The notes under the pieces: generated by a model
Seen by the model: the letters and a program-made list of their open reading frames with translations, nothing else
Database searches by the model: none
What the model was told of the DNA's origin: nothing
Translations under genes and position numbers: made by a program
Shown: positions 26,742 to 35,640 of the stretch, piece by piece
How the letters are laid out: each line of letters begins with the position of its first letter
Position numbering within the stretch: the stretch's first letter is position 1
NCBI GenBank assembly: GCA_945860295.1
Contig: CAMAQH010000036.1
Location: 1-39,509, forward strand
Length of the DNA stretch: 39,509 bases
Direction: 5' to 3'
Source of the DNA: Prosthecobacter debontii
GTDB lineage: Bacteria > Verrucomicrobiota > Verrucomicrobiia > Verrucomicrobiales > Verrucomicrobiaceae

Positions 26742-27671
26742 TTACACCGCACCAGGTTTCAGCCAGTAGAGAACGCTCATGCGCACGGCGATGCCGTTTT
26801 CTACCTGCTGATTGATCAGGCTCTTCTCGTAGCTCATGCCGCGGTCGGTGATCTCGACGCCGCGATTCACGGGGCCTGGGTGCATGAGCCAGAGACCGCG
26901 CTCGCGGAGGATGTCAACGCGCGCGTTGGTTAGTCCGTAGTTCTTGTGATACTCGACAGCGCTGGGGAAGAAAGGTTCGTCCATGCGCTCACTCTGCACG
27001 CGCAGGAGATAGACGACATCGGGCTTCCATTCGAGCGCGTCCGTCCAATTACCGAACTGTGGGATTTCCTGCGGCACCTCACGCGGCATCATGGTGCCTG
27101 GGGCCAGGTAGGCGACATTAATACCAAGTCGGCGAAAGATAAGGCTGGTGCTGCGAGCCACTCGGCTGTGCTGGATGTCGCCAACGATCAGAGCACGTGC
27201 GCCGCGCAGGTCTTTGAATTTCTCACGCAGAGTAAAGGCATCCAGCAATGCCTGAGTGGGATGAGCGTGCCAGCCGTCACCGGCATTGATGACACTGGCA
27301 CGTGTATTTTTGGCAATCAGGCTCGGCGTGCCAGATTGCTTATGACGGACGACGATGTAGTCCACACGCATGGATTCCAGTGTCTCTACAGTATCCAACA
27401 CGGACTCACCTTTCACCACGCTGGAGGATTCAATATCAAAATGGGTCACGTCAGCAGACAGTCGGCTGGCGGCGACTTCAAACGAGGAGCGTGTGCGCGT
27501 GCTCGGCTCATAAAACAGAGTCAGCACGGTCTGGCCTCTAAGCGTGGGCACCTTCTTGACGCTGCGTTTGAAGAGGTCTTTGAAGGGCACAGCGTTGGCC
27601 AGAACGAACTCGATTTCTTCATCGGTCATTGAGGCGATGTCGAGAAGGTCTTTGCGGGGTTTCATGCTCAT
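26742..27671 (-). CDS. pyrB: Aspartate carbamoyltransferase catalytic subunit
   Basis: A 309-residue enzyme catalysing carbamoyl phosphate + L-aspartate to N-carbamoyl-L-aspartate, the committed step of pyrimidine synthesis. The carbamoyl-phosphate loop is FYEPSTRTRSSFE (STRTR at 57-61), and the second substrate motifs are HPTQALLD and HPGPVNRGVE. The start is placed at 27671, where ATGA overlaps the pyrR stop. The longer reading to 27689 lies inside pyrR. The pair pyrR-pyrB is the common order in many bacteria. No pyrI or pyrC follows, as hrpB is convergent right after it. Confidence 0.96.
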   Translation of the reverse strand: MSMKPRKDLLDIASMTDEEIEFVLANAVPFKDLFKRSVKKVPTLRGQTVLTLFYEPSTRTRSSFEVAASRLSADVTHFDIESSSVVKGESVLDTVETLESMRVDYIVVRHKQSGTPSLIAKNTRASVINAGDGWHAHPTQALLDAFTLREKFKDLRGARALIVGDIQHSRVARSTSLIFRRLGINVAYLAPGTMMPREVPQEIPQFGNWTDALEWKPDVVYLLRVQSERMDEPFFPSAVEYHKNYGLTNARVDILRERGLWLMHPGPVNRGVEITDRGMSYEKSLINQQVENGIAVRMSVLYWLKPGAV

Positions 27672-28264
27672 GCGGTTTTCTTTTCCCAAGCTTTTACAAA
27701 CACTTCATCGTGGCCATCACCATCGATAAAGCGAACGCTAACACGCTCGTTACTCGGCAGGTTCACGCGGATACCAGCATACTCGCTCGTTAGCGGCAGT
27801 TCGCGGCCAACACGATCCACCAGCGCGGCGATCTGCACACAGCGCGGGCGACCAAAGTCCAATAGTTCATCTAGGGCTGCACGCGAGGTGCGGGCAGTGT
27901 GGATGACTTCATCACAAAGGATCACGACGGCATTGTCGAGATCGAAACCAATCTCAGAGCCTTCAAGCTTCGGCAGCACGGCCATGGTTTGCAGGTCATC
28001 GCGATACTGGGTGATGTCGATGCGGCCCAGTTCAACCACGCGACCCTTGGCTTTGAGCCGCGCGGCTATAGCCTCGGCAAAAGGCACGCCACGGCGGTAA
28101 ACTCCGACCAAGGCAAGCTTTGGCTCATTCGGCCAGCGAGCGTGGATGTCATCAGCAATTTGATCGAGGCAACGGCTCACCCCGCCTGCATCGAGGAGTT
28201 GGCGAGAAGGGGCGGTCGATTCGGTCACGGACTTGAGATGAATCCAGAGTGACGAAAGCGTCAA
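27668..28264 (-). CDS. pyrR: PyrR: pyrimidine operon regulator / uracil phosphoribosyltransferase family
   Basis: A phosphoribosyltransferase-fold protein of 198 residues with PyrR-like motifs: GVYRRGVPFA, DITQYRDDL, and the PRPP loop LCDEVIHTARTSRAAL (usually DDVLYTGRT, here with CDE and an Ala in place of Gly). In other bacteria PyrR binds pyr mRNA or acts as uracil phosphoribosyltransferase. I placed the start at TTG 28264 because AAGGA sits 7 nt before it. A GTG at 28228 is the alternative. An ATG at 28318 would lie in the terminator hairpin of the upstream gene and is unlikely. It is coupled to pyrB by a 4-bp overlap. Whether it still regulates RNA here is not known. Confidence 0.85.
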   Translation of the reverse strand: MTLSSLWIHLKSVTESTAPSRQLLDAGGVSRCLDQIADDIHARWPNEPKLALVGVYRRGVPFAEAIAARLKAKGRVVELGRIDITQYRDDLQTMAVLPKLEGSEIGFDLDNAVVILCDEVIHTARTSRAALDELLDFGRPRCVQIAALVDRVGRELPLTSEYAGIRVNLPSNERVSVRFIDGDGHDEVFVKAWEKKTA

Positions 28265-28296
28265 CGGGATTTCCTTGGAAGAGTCTCTCAAAATGA

Positions 28297-28333
28297 AAAA
28301 AGGCGTGAGAGGATTCACCTCTTCACGCCTTTT
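28297..28333 (-). terminator. Intrinsic terminator after the aminotransferase gene
   Basis: A strong hairpin. The minus-strand transcript reads AAAAGGCGTGAAGAGG, a loop of 5 bases, then CCTCTCACGCC followed by six T. One bulged base sits in the stem. It starts 4 nt after the stop codon at 28337, so it ends the aminotransferase transcript. It lies about 30 nt before the pyrR start, leaving almost no room for a separate pyrR promoter unless it overlaps. It could also act as a leader attenuator for pyrR-pyrB. Confidence 0.85.
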
Positions 28334-28336
28334 CGA

Positions 28337-29431
28337 TTAAAACTCGTTCGCTTGCAGTTTCGACAGGCTGTCATCCAGAGCGGCGATCACCACACCGATG
28401 CTGGCCTCTGACTCGTCGCCCATGTTGCTGATGCGGAAGGTCTTGCCCTTGAGCTTGCCGTAGCCGCCATCGATGATCATGCTGTGATTTTTCTTCAGCA
28501 GGCCGATGAATGCCGCGACGTCGATGTTCTTGCTGTTGGCGACGCAGGTCAGCGACTTGGAGCGGTAGCCCTCAGGTGCGAAGAACTCGAAGCCGTTGTG
28601 GCGCACCCAGTCGTGGACCATGCCGTTAAGTTTGGCATGGCGGGCGTAGCGATTGTCGATGCCTTCAGCGAATATTTTCTGCAACTGATGACGCAGGCCA
28701 AAGATGAGGCTGATGCAAGGCGTGCTCGGCGTCATGCTCTTCTCACCATTGGCTTTGAACTCGATGAAATCGAAGTAATAGCCGCGATCATTGATTGTGG
28801 CAGCACGAGCCATCGCCGCTTCAGACGCAGTGAAAAGCGCGAGCCCGGGAGGCAGCGCAAAGGCCTTCTGGGAACCCGTGAGCAGCACATCAATGCCGAG
28901 TTCATCAAAGTTCACCGGCACGGTGGTGAAGCCGGAAACGCTGTCGGTGATGAACATCACGTCAGGATGCTTCTTCTTCAGCGCCGCGATCTCTGCAATG
29001 GGGCTTAGAACGCCGGTCGATGTCTCATTATGGATGAAAGTGACGGCGTCGAACTCTCCGGTGGCGAGACGTTTGTCGATCTCCTCCGCTAGGATCGGCT
29101 GACCCCACTCGACCTGATAGGCCTCGGCTTCTTTGCCGCAGCGCTTGGAGACATCGAGCCACTTGTCGGAGAACGCACCATTGCAGCAGTTGAGCACCTT
29201 CTTCTTCACGAGGTTACGGATCGCACCTTCCATCACACCCCAGGCCGATGAGGTGCTGAGAAAGACCTGCTGCTTTGTTCCAAACAGTGTTTGGAGCATT
29301 GGCTGGATCTCTGCATATAGATCCTGGAAGCCTTTGCCGCGATGGCCCATCACTGGCTGCGCCATGGCAGCAAAAGTATCGGGGCTGACTTCGACGGGAC
29401 CAGGGATATAAAGTTTGACGTGGGTGCTCAT
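28337..29431 (-). CDS. Class V aminotransferase, serine-pyruvate/alanine-glyoxylate or phosphoserine type
   Basis: A 364-residue PLP enzyme of fold type I. The N-terminus KLYIPGPVEVSPDTFAAM and VMGHRGKGFQDL is typical of the alanine-glyoxylate/serine-pyruvate/archaeal-type phosphoserine aminotransferase group. The PLP lysine is in TGSQKAFALPPG, and the aspartate motif is FITDSVSGFTTV. It transfers an amino group between a small amino acid and a keto acid. Which pair is used cannot be decided, and serine biosynthesis (SerC role) is a fair guess. The start at 29431 begins the conserved part. The longer reading to 29506 adds a hydrophobic stretch that would look like a signal peptide but is not expected for this cytoplasmic family. 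Confidence 0.85.
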   Translation of the reverse strand: MSTHVKLYIPGPVEVSPDTFAAMAQPVMGHRGKGFQDLYAEIQPMLQTLFGTKQQVFLSTSSAWGVMEGAIRNLVKKKVLNCCNGAFSDKWLDVSKRCGKEAEAYQVEWGQPILAEEIDKRLATGEFDAVTFIHNETSTGVLSPIAEIAALKKKHPDVMFITDSVSGFTTVPVNFDELGIDVLLTGSQKAFALPPGLALFTASEAAMARAATINDRGYYFDFIEFKANGEKSMTPSTPCISLIFGLRHQLQKIFAEGIDNRYARHAKLNGMVHDWVRHNGFEFFAPEGYRSKSLTCVANSKNIDVAAFIGLLKKNHSMIIDGGYGKLKGKTFRISNMGDESEASIGVVIAALDDSLSKLQANEF

Positions 29432-29484
29432 GTTTTTGGGGAATAGGGATACGGACGCAGCCGAGAAAAGGAGCGCGAAGATTA

Positions 29485-29897
29485 GGCTGGGTTTACGGAC
29501 TGGCAAGCACCTGTCGCCACGTTTGCCAAAACGCTCCGCTGCTCGAATGTGTGTAGTAGGACGGGCGCGGCTATAAGCCAGTTCTCTTCGTAAGAGCCGA
29601 ACCTGAAAAACATTAGTCGATCCGAGCTAAGTACCTGCCTTGTCCCTGAGCCTGCAGCAAGCCCATTGTCGCCGACTGCTCGCAGATCGAACTTCGCCTC
29701 GCTACCGTGATTGCTGGCGAAACCAGGATGATAAAGGCCTACAAGAACGGCGTGGATATGCATAAGCAGACCGCTTCCGAAGTCTTGAACAAGCCTCTCG
29801 ATGAAGTGACCATGCGGGACTGGGAGATTTCCAAATCAGCAAACTTCGTTTTGGTCTATGGCCAGAGCGCACTGGGCGTTCGCTACGCGGCCAGCCC
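29485..29897 (+). pseudogene. Decayed fragment of a family A DNA polymerase gene
   Basis: Short pieces in different frames line up in order with the palm and finger region of PolA-type polymerases. Bases ~29546-29590 read CSRTGAAISQFSS, matching the T-G-A/T-x-T-GR-LSS region. After a TAA at 29591, the same frame continues EPNLKNISRSEL (29594 on), like the SS-x-PNLQNIP motif. The next frame from about 29650 gives motif A VADCSQIELR (29668-29697; Tyr replaced by Cys), then a helix with DMHKQTASEVL, and motif B K-S-A-N-F-V-L-V-Y-G (29833-29862). The similarity fades near 29897. It has at least one internal stop and two frameshifts, and both ends are missing. It is most likely a remnant of a phage- or plasmid-derived polymerase. 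It sits between the aminotransferase and the SRAP gene. Confidence 0.72.
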
Positions 29898-30013
29898 GCA
29901 ACACACGGCCAACCCCTTCTAAGCTGCTGCGAGCGTGGCGCCGTGATCTCCCAAAGCTGCTGAACACTATCAGCGCGCTTGATGAACTGTAGTTTAAGTG
30001 TTCAAGAGAACGT

Positions 30014-30715
30014 ATGTGTGGCAGTTACTCTCATAGCACGGGCATGGCGGAGATCTCGGACTTCCTGAAGCGGGAGGTACGGCAGGCGCGGGCGCGCTAT
30101 AACATCGCTCCCCGTCAGCTCGCGCCCATCGTGCTGATGACGGCTACGGGGCCGGAGTTGCATCATTTCCGCTGGGGGCTGATCCCGAGCTGGGCGAAGG
30201 AGGAGGCGCTTGGGGATAAGATGATCAACGCGCGCATTGAGACGGTGCTGGAAAAGCCGAGCTTTCGCACGGCCTTCCGCCTGCGCCGCTGCCTAGTCAT
30301 CGCCGATGGCTGGTATGAGTGGACGGCGGCGGGGCGGACGAAGCAACCCTGGCGCATCTGCCCGGTACGTGGAAAGGGGGTGGTGGCCTTTGCTGGGCTG
30401 CATGAGAGCTGGTCACCGCCGGAAATGGGGAATCTGCCAGAGGGGCAGAGTTACCTGCGCCAGACCTTCACCATTCTGACCACGGAGGCGAATGCGACTC
30501 TGAGTGGCCTCCACGACCGGATGCCCGTGGTGCTGGACCGCACCTCCTGGGTTGAGTGGCTGGACCCAAAAACGCGGGTGGAGGCAGCGCAGGCCCTGCT
30601 CCTACCTGCGGATGACGCCGACTTCCACGCCTACCCAGTGACGCCGCAGGTGGGCAGTGTGCGGTTCGAAAGCCCGCTGGCGCATTTGCCGCTGCCTGAG
30701 CTTTTTGAGGGTTAA
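30014..30715 (+). CDS. yedK: SOS response-associated peptidase (SRAP), YedK/HMCES family
   Basis: A 233-residue protein. The catalytic Cys2 directly follows the initiator Met (MCGSY). Asn72 in the motif INAR, Glu102 in GWYEW and His167 in HDRMP complete the active site. These proteins form a stable thiazolidine cross-link to abasic sites in single-stranded DNA, shielding the lesion. The WG-L-I-P-SWAK segment is also typical. Length is near the family norm (about 220-230). The ATG at 30014 must be the start, since Cys2 has to become the N-terminal residue. It is transcribed alone, just downstream of a polymerase remnant. Confidence 0.95.
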   Translation: MCGSYSHSTGMAEISDFLKREVRQARARYNIAPRQLAPIVLMTATGPELHHFRWGLIPSWAKEEALGDKMINARIETVLEKPSFRTAFRLRRCLVIADGWYEWTAAGRTKQPWRICPVRGKGVVAFAGLHESWSPPEMGNLPEGQSYLRQTFTILTTEANATLSGLHDRMPVVLDRTSWVEWLDPKTRVEAAQALLLPADDADFHAYPVTPQVGSVRFESPLAHLPLPELFEG

Positions 30716-30830
30716 GTGCAATGATTTGCTGAACGGAACCGAGACTGAATAACGAGCAGGCTTAACGCCACGAGGTCTGAGACAGTTTCGGCGGACCCCT
30801 ACGGCATTTTGTATTCGTCATTTCACTGAC

Positions 30831-33800
30831 TCAAGGCCTAACGAACTCGGCTTTGCCGGAGACGATGGGGGTGACGGTGCTTTTTTCACCGGGAACATCG
30901 GGTAGCTCGGCGAGATTGAAGAAGCCGATGCCCTGGGTGAGATCGTGGCGGGTGATGAGCAGGCCACTGTAGGTCGCGGGGCGGGCGATCTTGGCGATGG
31001 GGGCGATCACATCGTAGGGATCATTGTCGGAGAAGGCGAAGGTGCCTGTGAGGGTGCCTGTGACGGCGTTGAGGGTGAGGCGTGCGCTCTGCGGATTCAC
31101 GGTGAGTAGTGTGGGCATCTTGGCGGTGTTGGTGGCGGTGATTTGGAAGAGCTGCTCCAGCGGCGTGGCTAGCGGCAGTCCGGTGAATCGCAGCCGGGCG
31201 TTGTTGATGAGTGAGGTGGCTGCGGGCAGGGGATCGAGCCCGATGATCTGGGTGCCAATGGCTGGTTTTGTGTAGCGCGCGCCTTTAACGATGAGACTAT
31301 GTAGGGGGATGCCGCCTTTGTAACTGCGGGTGGTGCTGATCGCTAACTGAGGTGCTTTAAACCAAGAGAGTGAGCCATCAACAAGACCCGTGGCGAAGGT
31401 ACCCGATTCGAGGGTGATGGTGCTCCAGCCCTGAGCGCTGCCGGTATTTGCATAAAGCATGGCGTGAATGGAAGTCTGGCCTGCGGGGCCGAGCGTGGTG
31501 CTGCCGGTGAGGGTGGTGGCGTCGGCCAGCTTGCCCGCCCAGGTGACGGTGCCGGTGGTGCCGAGCGTGAGGGTGGTGTGGCCGTGGCCCTGGGGATACA
31601 GCGCATCGCCAAAGAGTCCGTTGGGGACTTCGAGAGCGGCATTATAAGCGGTGGTGGCGGGGACGGGTTTGTTTGTGCTGGTCCAGGGGGTGCGCACGGC
31701 ACTGAGGGCAGCGCTGCTAGCGCCTTCAGCGATACTGCCGGTCAGGGTGCTTGTAGTGAGATCAAGCGTGAGGCTGCCGGTGAGCGCTGGCAGAAGTGTG
31801 CCGCGCGGGATGGTGAAGGGTGTCGTCGAACTGGCATTCCCAGCCAGGGCATCCACCCGGCTGCTCCAAGAATAGGTCTTGGTGCCGAGGCTGACACTAC
31901 CAGTGTAGGTGCCGGTGCTGGCTACGGTGATGCGCAGGCGACCGCCGAAGCCTACATTGAGCTGCGTTTGGCGGTCCACGATTCCATTCCAGGTGCCGCG
32001 CGCGGCGAGCGGAAAGTCCTCGATCTGCCAGTTGATCTCCACCGGCGGGCTGGTGCCTGCGAGGTTGGTTGCCGTCACGGTCATCTTGTAGTTCCCGATT
32101 TTGGTGGGGCGTCCTGAAAGTACGCCTAACGAACTAAGGGTGACGCCCAAAGGCACGCCTGTGGCGGTGAATTTGGTGGCTCCATTGTCGGCGGTGAACT
32201 GGCTGTTCACCACGCCGCTGATGACGCCATTGGTGAACGCTGGCGGAGTGACGATCGGCCTCAAACGCACGCTGATCGTGGCGGGCAGTGTCTCGATGGT
32301 TTTGACCACGCCAGCCATGCTGACGATGCAGGTGTAGGCACCAGCGTCTTCCGTTTGCATGTCGGTTACGGATAATGTCTTCGACGTTATACCGGTTGCT
32401 TTGCCGCCCGTGGGAATGGGCTGGTTGTTATGATGCCACACATAGGAAAGGGCAGGTCCACTAGCATTGGCGGTAAGGCTGAGTGAGGTGCTTTGATTAA
32501 CCGTCAACGATGGCATGCTTCGGTTCACAATGGAGACTGATATGAGGTCAGAAGCGTCACTGCCTCCGAAGTTACTAGCGGTGACTCCATAGTTGCCAGC
32601 ATAGGTTGTATTGACGGCGGGAACGCTGAGGGTGTTTGTGGTGGTGGACGGGTAGGCGATGCCATTCAGCGCCCAAGCATAGAAGATGTTTCTGCCACCT
32701 ATAAACTGGGTATCGAGAGTCAATGAATCTCCCTCTTGCAGCAGGATCGGGCCTGGTGTTTGGGAAACGATTTGAGGCGGCTCTGCATAGGTGCCGAAGA
32801 GGGTCAGCGTTGCTGCATTAAAAGTGCCGGTGTCGCCTGCGGATAGGTCTTTAATGGAGAGTGTCCACAGGCCTTTGGGGGACTCACCCCAGTGGCGCAC
32901 GCTGCTGAAAACCCAGTCATTATAGTCCAGCCCATCGTCCCTGAGTTCCTTGGTGGCGAGGGTGCTGACAGAGCCGCTGGGAGAGGTGAGCTTGAGTTCC
33001 AGGTCACCGCGATAGGTGTGTGACAGATTTAGTTTGAGCGTGGCATGCTCGAGCCGCATCGGGTCTATGGTGCTGAAGTCAAAGACGACATTGATGCCAG
33101 TCGTTTTGTTATCCGGAATGTCGCGTTCGGTGCTCGAGGTGCGTTCATCTTCAATCATGGTTCCCAGACTCTGCCAGTTCGCGGACATCGTCACAGCTGC
33201 CTGCGTGTCGATTTGTCCGCCGCCATAGGATTGGTGATGCTTGATCGGTGGCAGACTTGGGTCTCCGCCGCTGCGTGAGACCCAGCCTGTGTCGGTAGGG
33301 AAGAGTTTGATGGATGAGCGCAGCAAGATCTCCTTCACATCACGCCAGTTTAAATTTGGATTTGCTTGTAGCATCAAAGCCACCGCACCTGAGACCGCAG
33401 GCGCTGAGGCGGAGGTGCCTCCGAAGCTGTTCGTGTAGTTTAGATCGGCGGGTTGTCCGCCAGCCACACCGGTCTTGTTGAAGCCATCTGCCCCGCGCAG
33501 GTCGGTCGTGTAAATGGCACTACTGCCGCCATTGCTCGGTGCCACAACTACGAGGTGTGACCCCGTTTCACTGTAAACCGTAAGCGCTCCGGTATTCGTG
33601 ATGGCTCCGACGGTGGTGTTGAACATGGAGTTTGACGCACCGTCCTTTTGTCCCTGTTGACCTTCATCTCTACCATTCCCAGCCGACCAGACAAAGATGG
33701 TGCCATTGCCACCGCGTCCGGTCGCTGCAGCGTTCTGACGCGCGGCTTCCATCAGTGGCCCAGCGGCGGTGGTTTCGTAGGCAAGGGCGCCTGTGGTCCA

Positions 33801-34922
33801 ACTGCAATTTTTGATAGCAATCAGGTCTTTGCCGCGCGCCATAGCATCTGCATCATCGACATCGTCTGAGGCCTCAGAAATCAGTCGAAAGCCAACCAAG
33901 GTGGCCTCAGGAGCCACACCTGAAACACCGATACTGTTGTTTCCTCTCGCTGCCGCTACGCCACCCACTGAGGTGCCGTGATAGTCACTAGCCGAAGCAA
34001 TCGGTGAGGGGTCCGTATCGCCATCATTCCAGTCGTAATGGTTGGCACTATCTACATTCGGAGCCAGATCAGGATGCAGCAGATCCAGGCCATCATCGAC
34101 GATGGCGATCCTGACACCTTGCCCTTTGTAGGTATCCCACACTGAAGCCACTCGCATATCGACACCGATCTTTCCGCCGCCCTGTCCCGTGTTATTCAAA
34201 TACCACTGTAGGGGAAATAGGCTGTCATTAGGAGGGAAATGCTTCACATGCTGCCGCTTCAACAAGGGGCCGACTTGCTCGGTTGACGGATCATTAGTTA
34301 GTACCTCTATCGCCGCAAGGGTCGCCTCAGGTCCACCGCTGATGGGTTCTGCGATCATACTTCCGGGAGCATACTCTGGCTCGCTCAGCAGTCGCAGCCC
34401 ATGGATTTTCAAGAGAGCCAGCGACGCCGCTCGGTCGGTGGTCTTGAGGTGGATGCGCTTATGTAAAATTTGACGGGACTGAACCACGCCTTCACTCCCT
34501 ACTGGATAGAGAACCCAGCCCACTTCATCTCCGCCCAGCTTTTCAGCGGCTTGGATCAAATGCCGAGCATCTGACTGGGGCTCGATCTGACACAGTCGCT
34601 TGTCTGTCGGGGCCGTCGTTACATACAGTTCAGATAAAGACAGGCTGAAGGTTTGAGGCCGCCCATCAGCCACCAGCACGAAACGGTTTTCGCTCATCAG
34701 ATCCGCGAGAGCGTTTTGTTGTCTTGCTGCTGTTGCTCGCGGCTTTTGTGCCGCGAGCATGTTGTGGCGATGCAGGCTCCTCTTCGACTGTGCCGTTTTT
34801 TGATCACCTGCCTGCTGCAACTCGCCGGATGAAACAAATAACCACGTCAGCGCAGCGCCGACAAACAAAGCCGCTGACCTTGCGGCTCTGAATTGGCTGG
34901 GGTTGAGATTTTTCATCATCAT
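30831..34922 (-). CDS. Kexin-like subtilisin (S8) protease with P-domain and Ig-like tail
   Basis: A 1363-residue secreted protease. The N-terminus has a hydrophobic segment (about 16-31) that should act as a signal peptide, followed by a propeptide-like part (about 60-235). The S8 catalytic domain covers 240-590: Asp276 in IVDDGLD, His315 in DYHGTSVGG, Asn416 in the oxyanion hole, and Ser504 in GGTSASAPA. A proprotein-convertase P-domain follows at about 600-712, with IPDN, LNLSHTYRGDL and GLWTLSIKD. Then come two Ig-like domains (713-800, 801-890), a putative Ig-like domain (890-968) and a repeated beta-rich C-terminal part (972-1363). The catalytic residues and P-domain suggest a processing-type protease, but the target is unknown. 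It is 52 bp downstream of the lipase-like gene on the same strand. Confidence 0.9.
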   Translation of the reverse strand: MMMKNLNPSQFRAARSAALFVGAALTWLFVSSGELQQAGDQKTAQSKRSLHRHNMLAAQKPRATAARQQNALADLMSENRFVLVADGRPQTFSLSLSELYVTTAPTDKRLCQIEPQSDARHLIQAAEKLGGDEVGWVLYPVGSEGVVQSRQILHKRIHLKTTDRAASLALLKIHGLRLLSEPEYAPGSMIAEPISGGPEATLAAIEVLTNDPSTEQVGPLLKRQHVKHFPPNDSLFPLQWYLNNTGQGGGKIGVDMRVASVWDTYKGQGVRIAIVDDGLDLLHPDLAPNVDSANHYDWNDGDTDPSPIASASDYHGTSVGGVAAARGNNSIGVSGVAPEATLVGFRLISEASDDVDDADAMARGKDLIAIKNCSWTTGALAYETTAAGPLMEAARQNAAATGRGGNGTIFVWSAGNGRDEGQQGQKDGASNSMFNTTVGAITNTGALTVYSETGSHLVVVAPSNGGSSAIYTTDLRGADGFNKTGVAGGQPADLNYTNSFGGTSASAPAVSGAVALMLQANPNLNWRDVKEILLRSSIKLFPTDTGWVSRSGGDPSLPPIKHHQSYGGGQIDTQAAVTMSANWQSLGTMIEDERTSSTERDIPDNKTTGINVVFDFSTIDPMRLEHATLKLNLSHTYRGDLELKLTSPSGSVSTLATKELRDDGLDYNDWVFSSVRHWGESPKGLWTLSIKDLSAGDTGTFNAATLTLFGTYAEPPQIVSQTPGPILLQEGDSLTLDTQFIGGRNIFYAWALNGIAYPSTTTNTLSVPAVNTTYAGNYGVTASNFGGSDASDLISVSIVNRSMPSLTVNQSTSLSLTANASGPALSYVWHHNNQPIPTGGKATGITSKTLSVTDMQTEDAGAYTCIVSMAGVVKTIETLPATISVRLRPIVTPPAFTNGVISGVVNSQFTADNGATKFTATGVPLGVTLSSLGVLSGRPTKIGNYKMTVTATNLAGTSPPVEINWQIEDFPLAARGTWNGIVDRQTQLNVGFGGRLRITVASTGTYTGSVSLGTKTYSWSSRVDALAGNASSTTPFTIPRGTLLPALTGSLTLDLTTSTLTGSIAEGASSAALSAVRTPWTSTNKPVPATTAYNAALEVPNGLFGDALYPQGHGHTTLTLGTTGTVTWAGKLADATTLTGSTTLGPAGQTSIHAMLYANTGSAQGWSTITLESGTFATGLVDGSLSWFKAPQLAISTTRSYKGGIPLHSLIVKGARYTKPAIGTQIIGLDPLPAATSLINNARLRFTGLPLATPLEQLFQITATNTAKMPTLLTVNPQSARLTLNAVTGTLTGTFAFSDNDPYDVIAPIAKIARPATYSGLLITRHDLTQGIGFFNLAELPDVPGEKSTVTPIVSGKAEFVRP

Positions 34923-34974
34923 TTTAGATGGGCTTCTTTGACATCGTCACCGAAGTGGGGCTCAATCACAAGAT

Positions 34975-35640
34975 CTAAAGGGCTTTGTTCTCGAAGCTTC
35001 CAGTGCTGAGAAAACGAGTCACCAATCGCAGCACGGCTGGCCGCCACATGATGAGTGCATGGTCCACCTCGACGACATGAAACGCGGACTCTCCTGCCAC
35101 ATGTCCGCCAGCTACCGTCACGATCCCGTCTGAATCAGGCCCCAGTAGATGATGGAAAAGCGTGATAAGCGAACTGCGCCCCATGATCACGGCTGTTTCG
35201 GGTGGCACGGGGCCGAGCTGATTGGGTGTGCTGTTTTCACCGCTGCCTAACTCATCTACTACGGGTCCGAGCAGCAGACGAAACCAAAGTTGTCTCGCCA
35301 GATGATCCATGATTTCGCTGCCCCTATTTGGCGGTGCCAGCATGACGGCACGCCCGAGTGGGAAGTCCACCTCACGCTGCGCCGCCCATGCGCGAAAGAC
35401 GATGCCGCCAAGTGAATGTGTGACGAAATGCACCTTGTCTCCAGGCTCTAATCGCAGATTCGCCAGCGCGGGATTGATGTAATCATTCACCGCCACGGCA
35501 ACACTGATCCGCCGCGAGGGGTAGGCCACATTCAGCACCGTGAAACCAGCGCGAATCAGCCACCACTGCAGCCCTAACATGGTGCGCGGAGAGCGCCCCA
35601 GCCCGTGAATCAGGATCACATGCTCGCGCGCGCTGCTCAT
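34975..35640 (-). CDS. Lipase-like alpha/beta hydrolase
   Basis: A 221-residue hydrolase. An oxyanion loop HGLGRSPRT sits at residues 12-20. The nucleophile elbow THSLGG puts Ser76 as catalytic. The acid is probably Asp169 or Asp171 (GPDSDGIV), and the His is probably His194 (DHALIM). This is a short cytoplasmic-looking member of the lipase/PGAP1-like group, without a signal peptide. Substrate unknown. Its ATG overlaps the dgt stop (TAATG), so translation is probably coupled to dgt. Confidence 0.8.
   Translation of the reverse strand: MSSAREHVILIHGLGRSPRTMLGLQWWLIRAGFTVLNVAYPSRRISVAVAVNDYINPALANLRLEPGDKVHFVTHSLGGIVFRAWAAQREVDFPLGRAVMLAPPNRGSEIMDHLARQLWFRLLLGPVVDELGSGENSTPNQLGPVPPETAVIMGRSSLITLFHHLLGPDSDGIVTVAGGHVAGESAFHVVEVDHALIMWRPAVLRLVTRFLSTGSFENKAL

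Noticed and set aside
29482-29763. 93-codon minus-strand ORF over the polymerase remnant
   Set aside because: Antisense of the PolA-like fragment. It has no recognisable protein features.
29921-29990. Frame reading K-L-L-R-A-W-R-R-D-L then a stop, after the polymerase remnant, possible transposase tail
   Set aside because: Too short and no family recognised. It does not continue the polymerase similarity.
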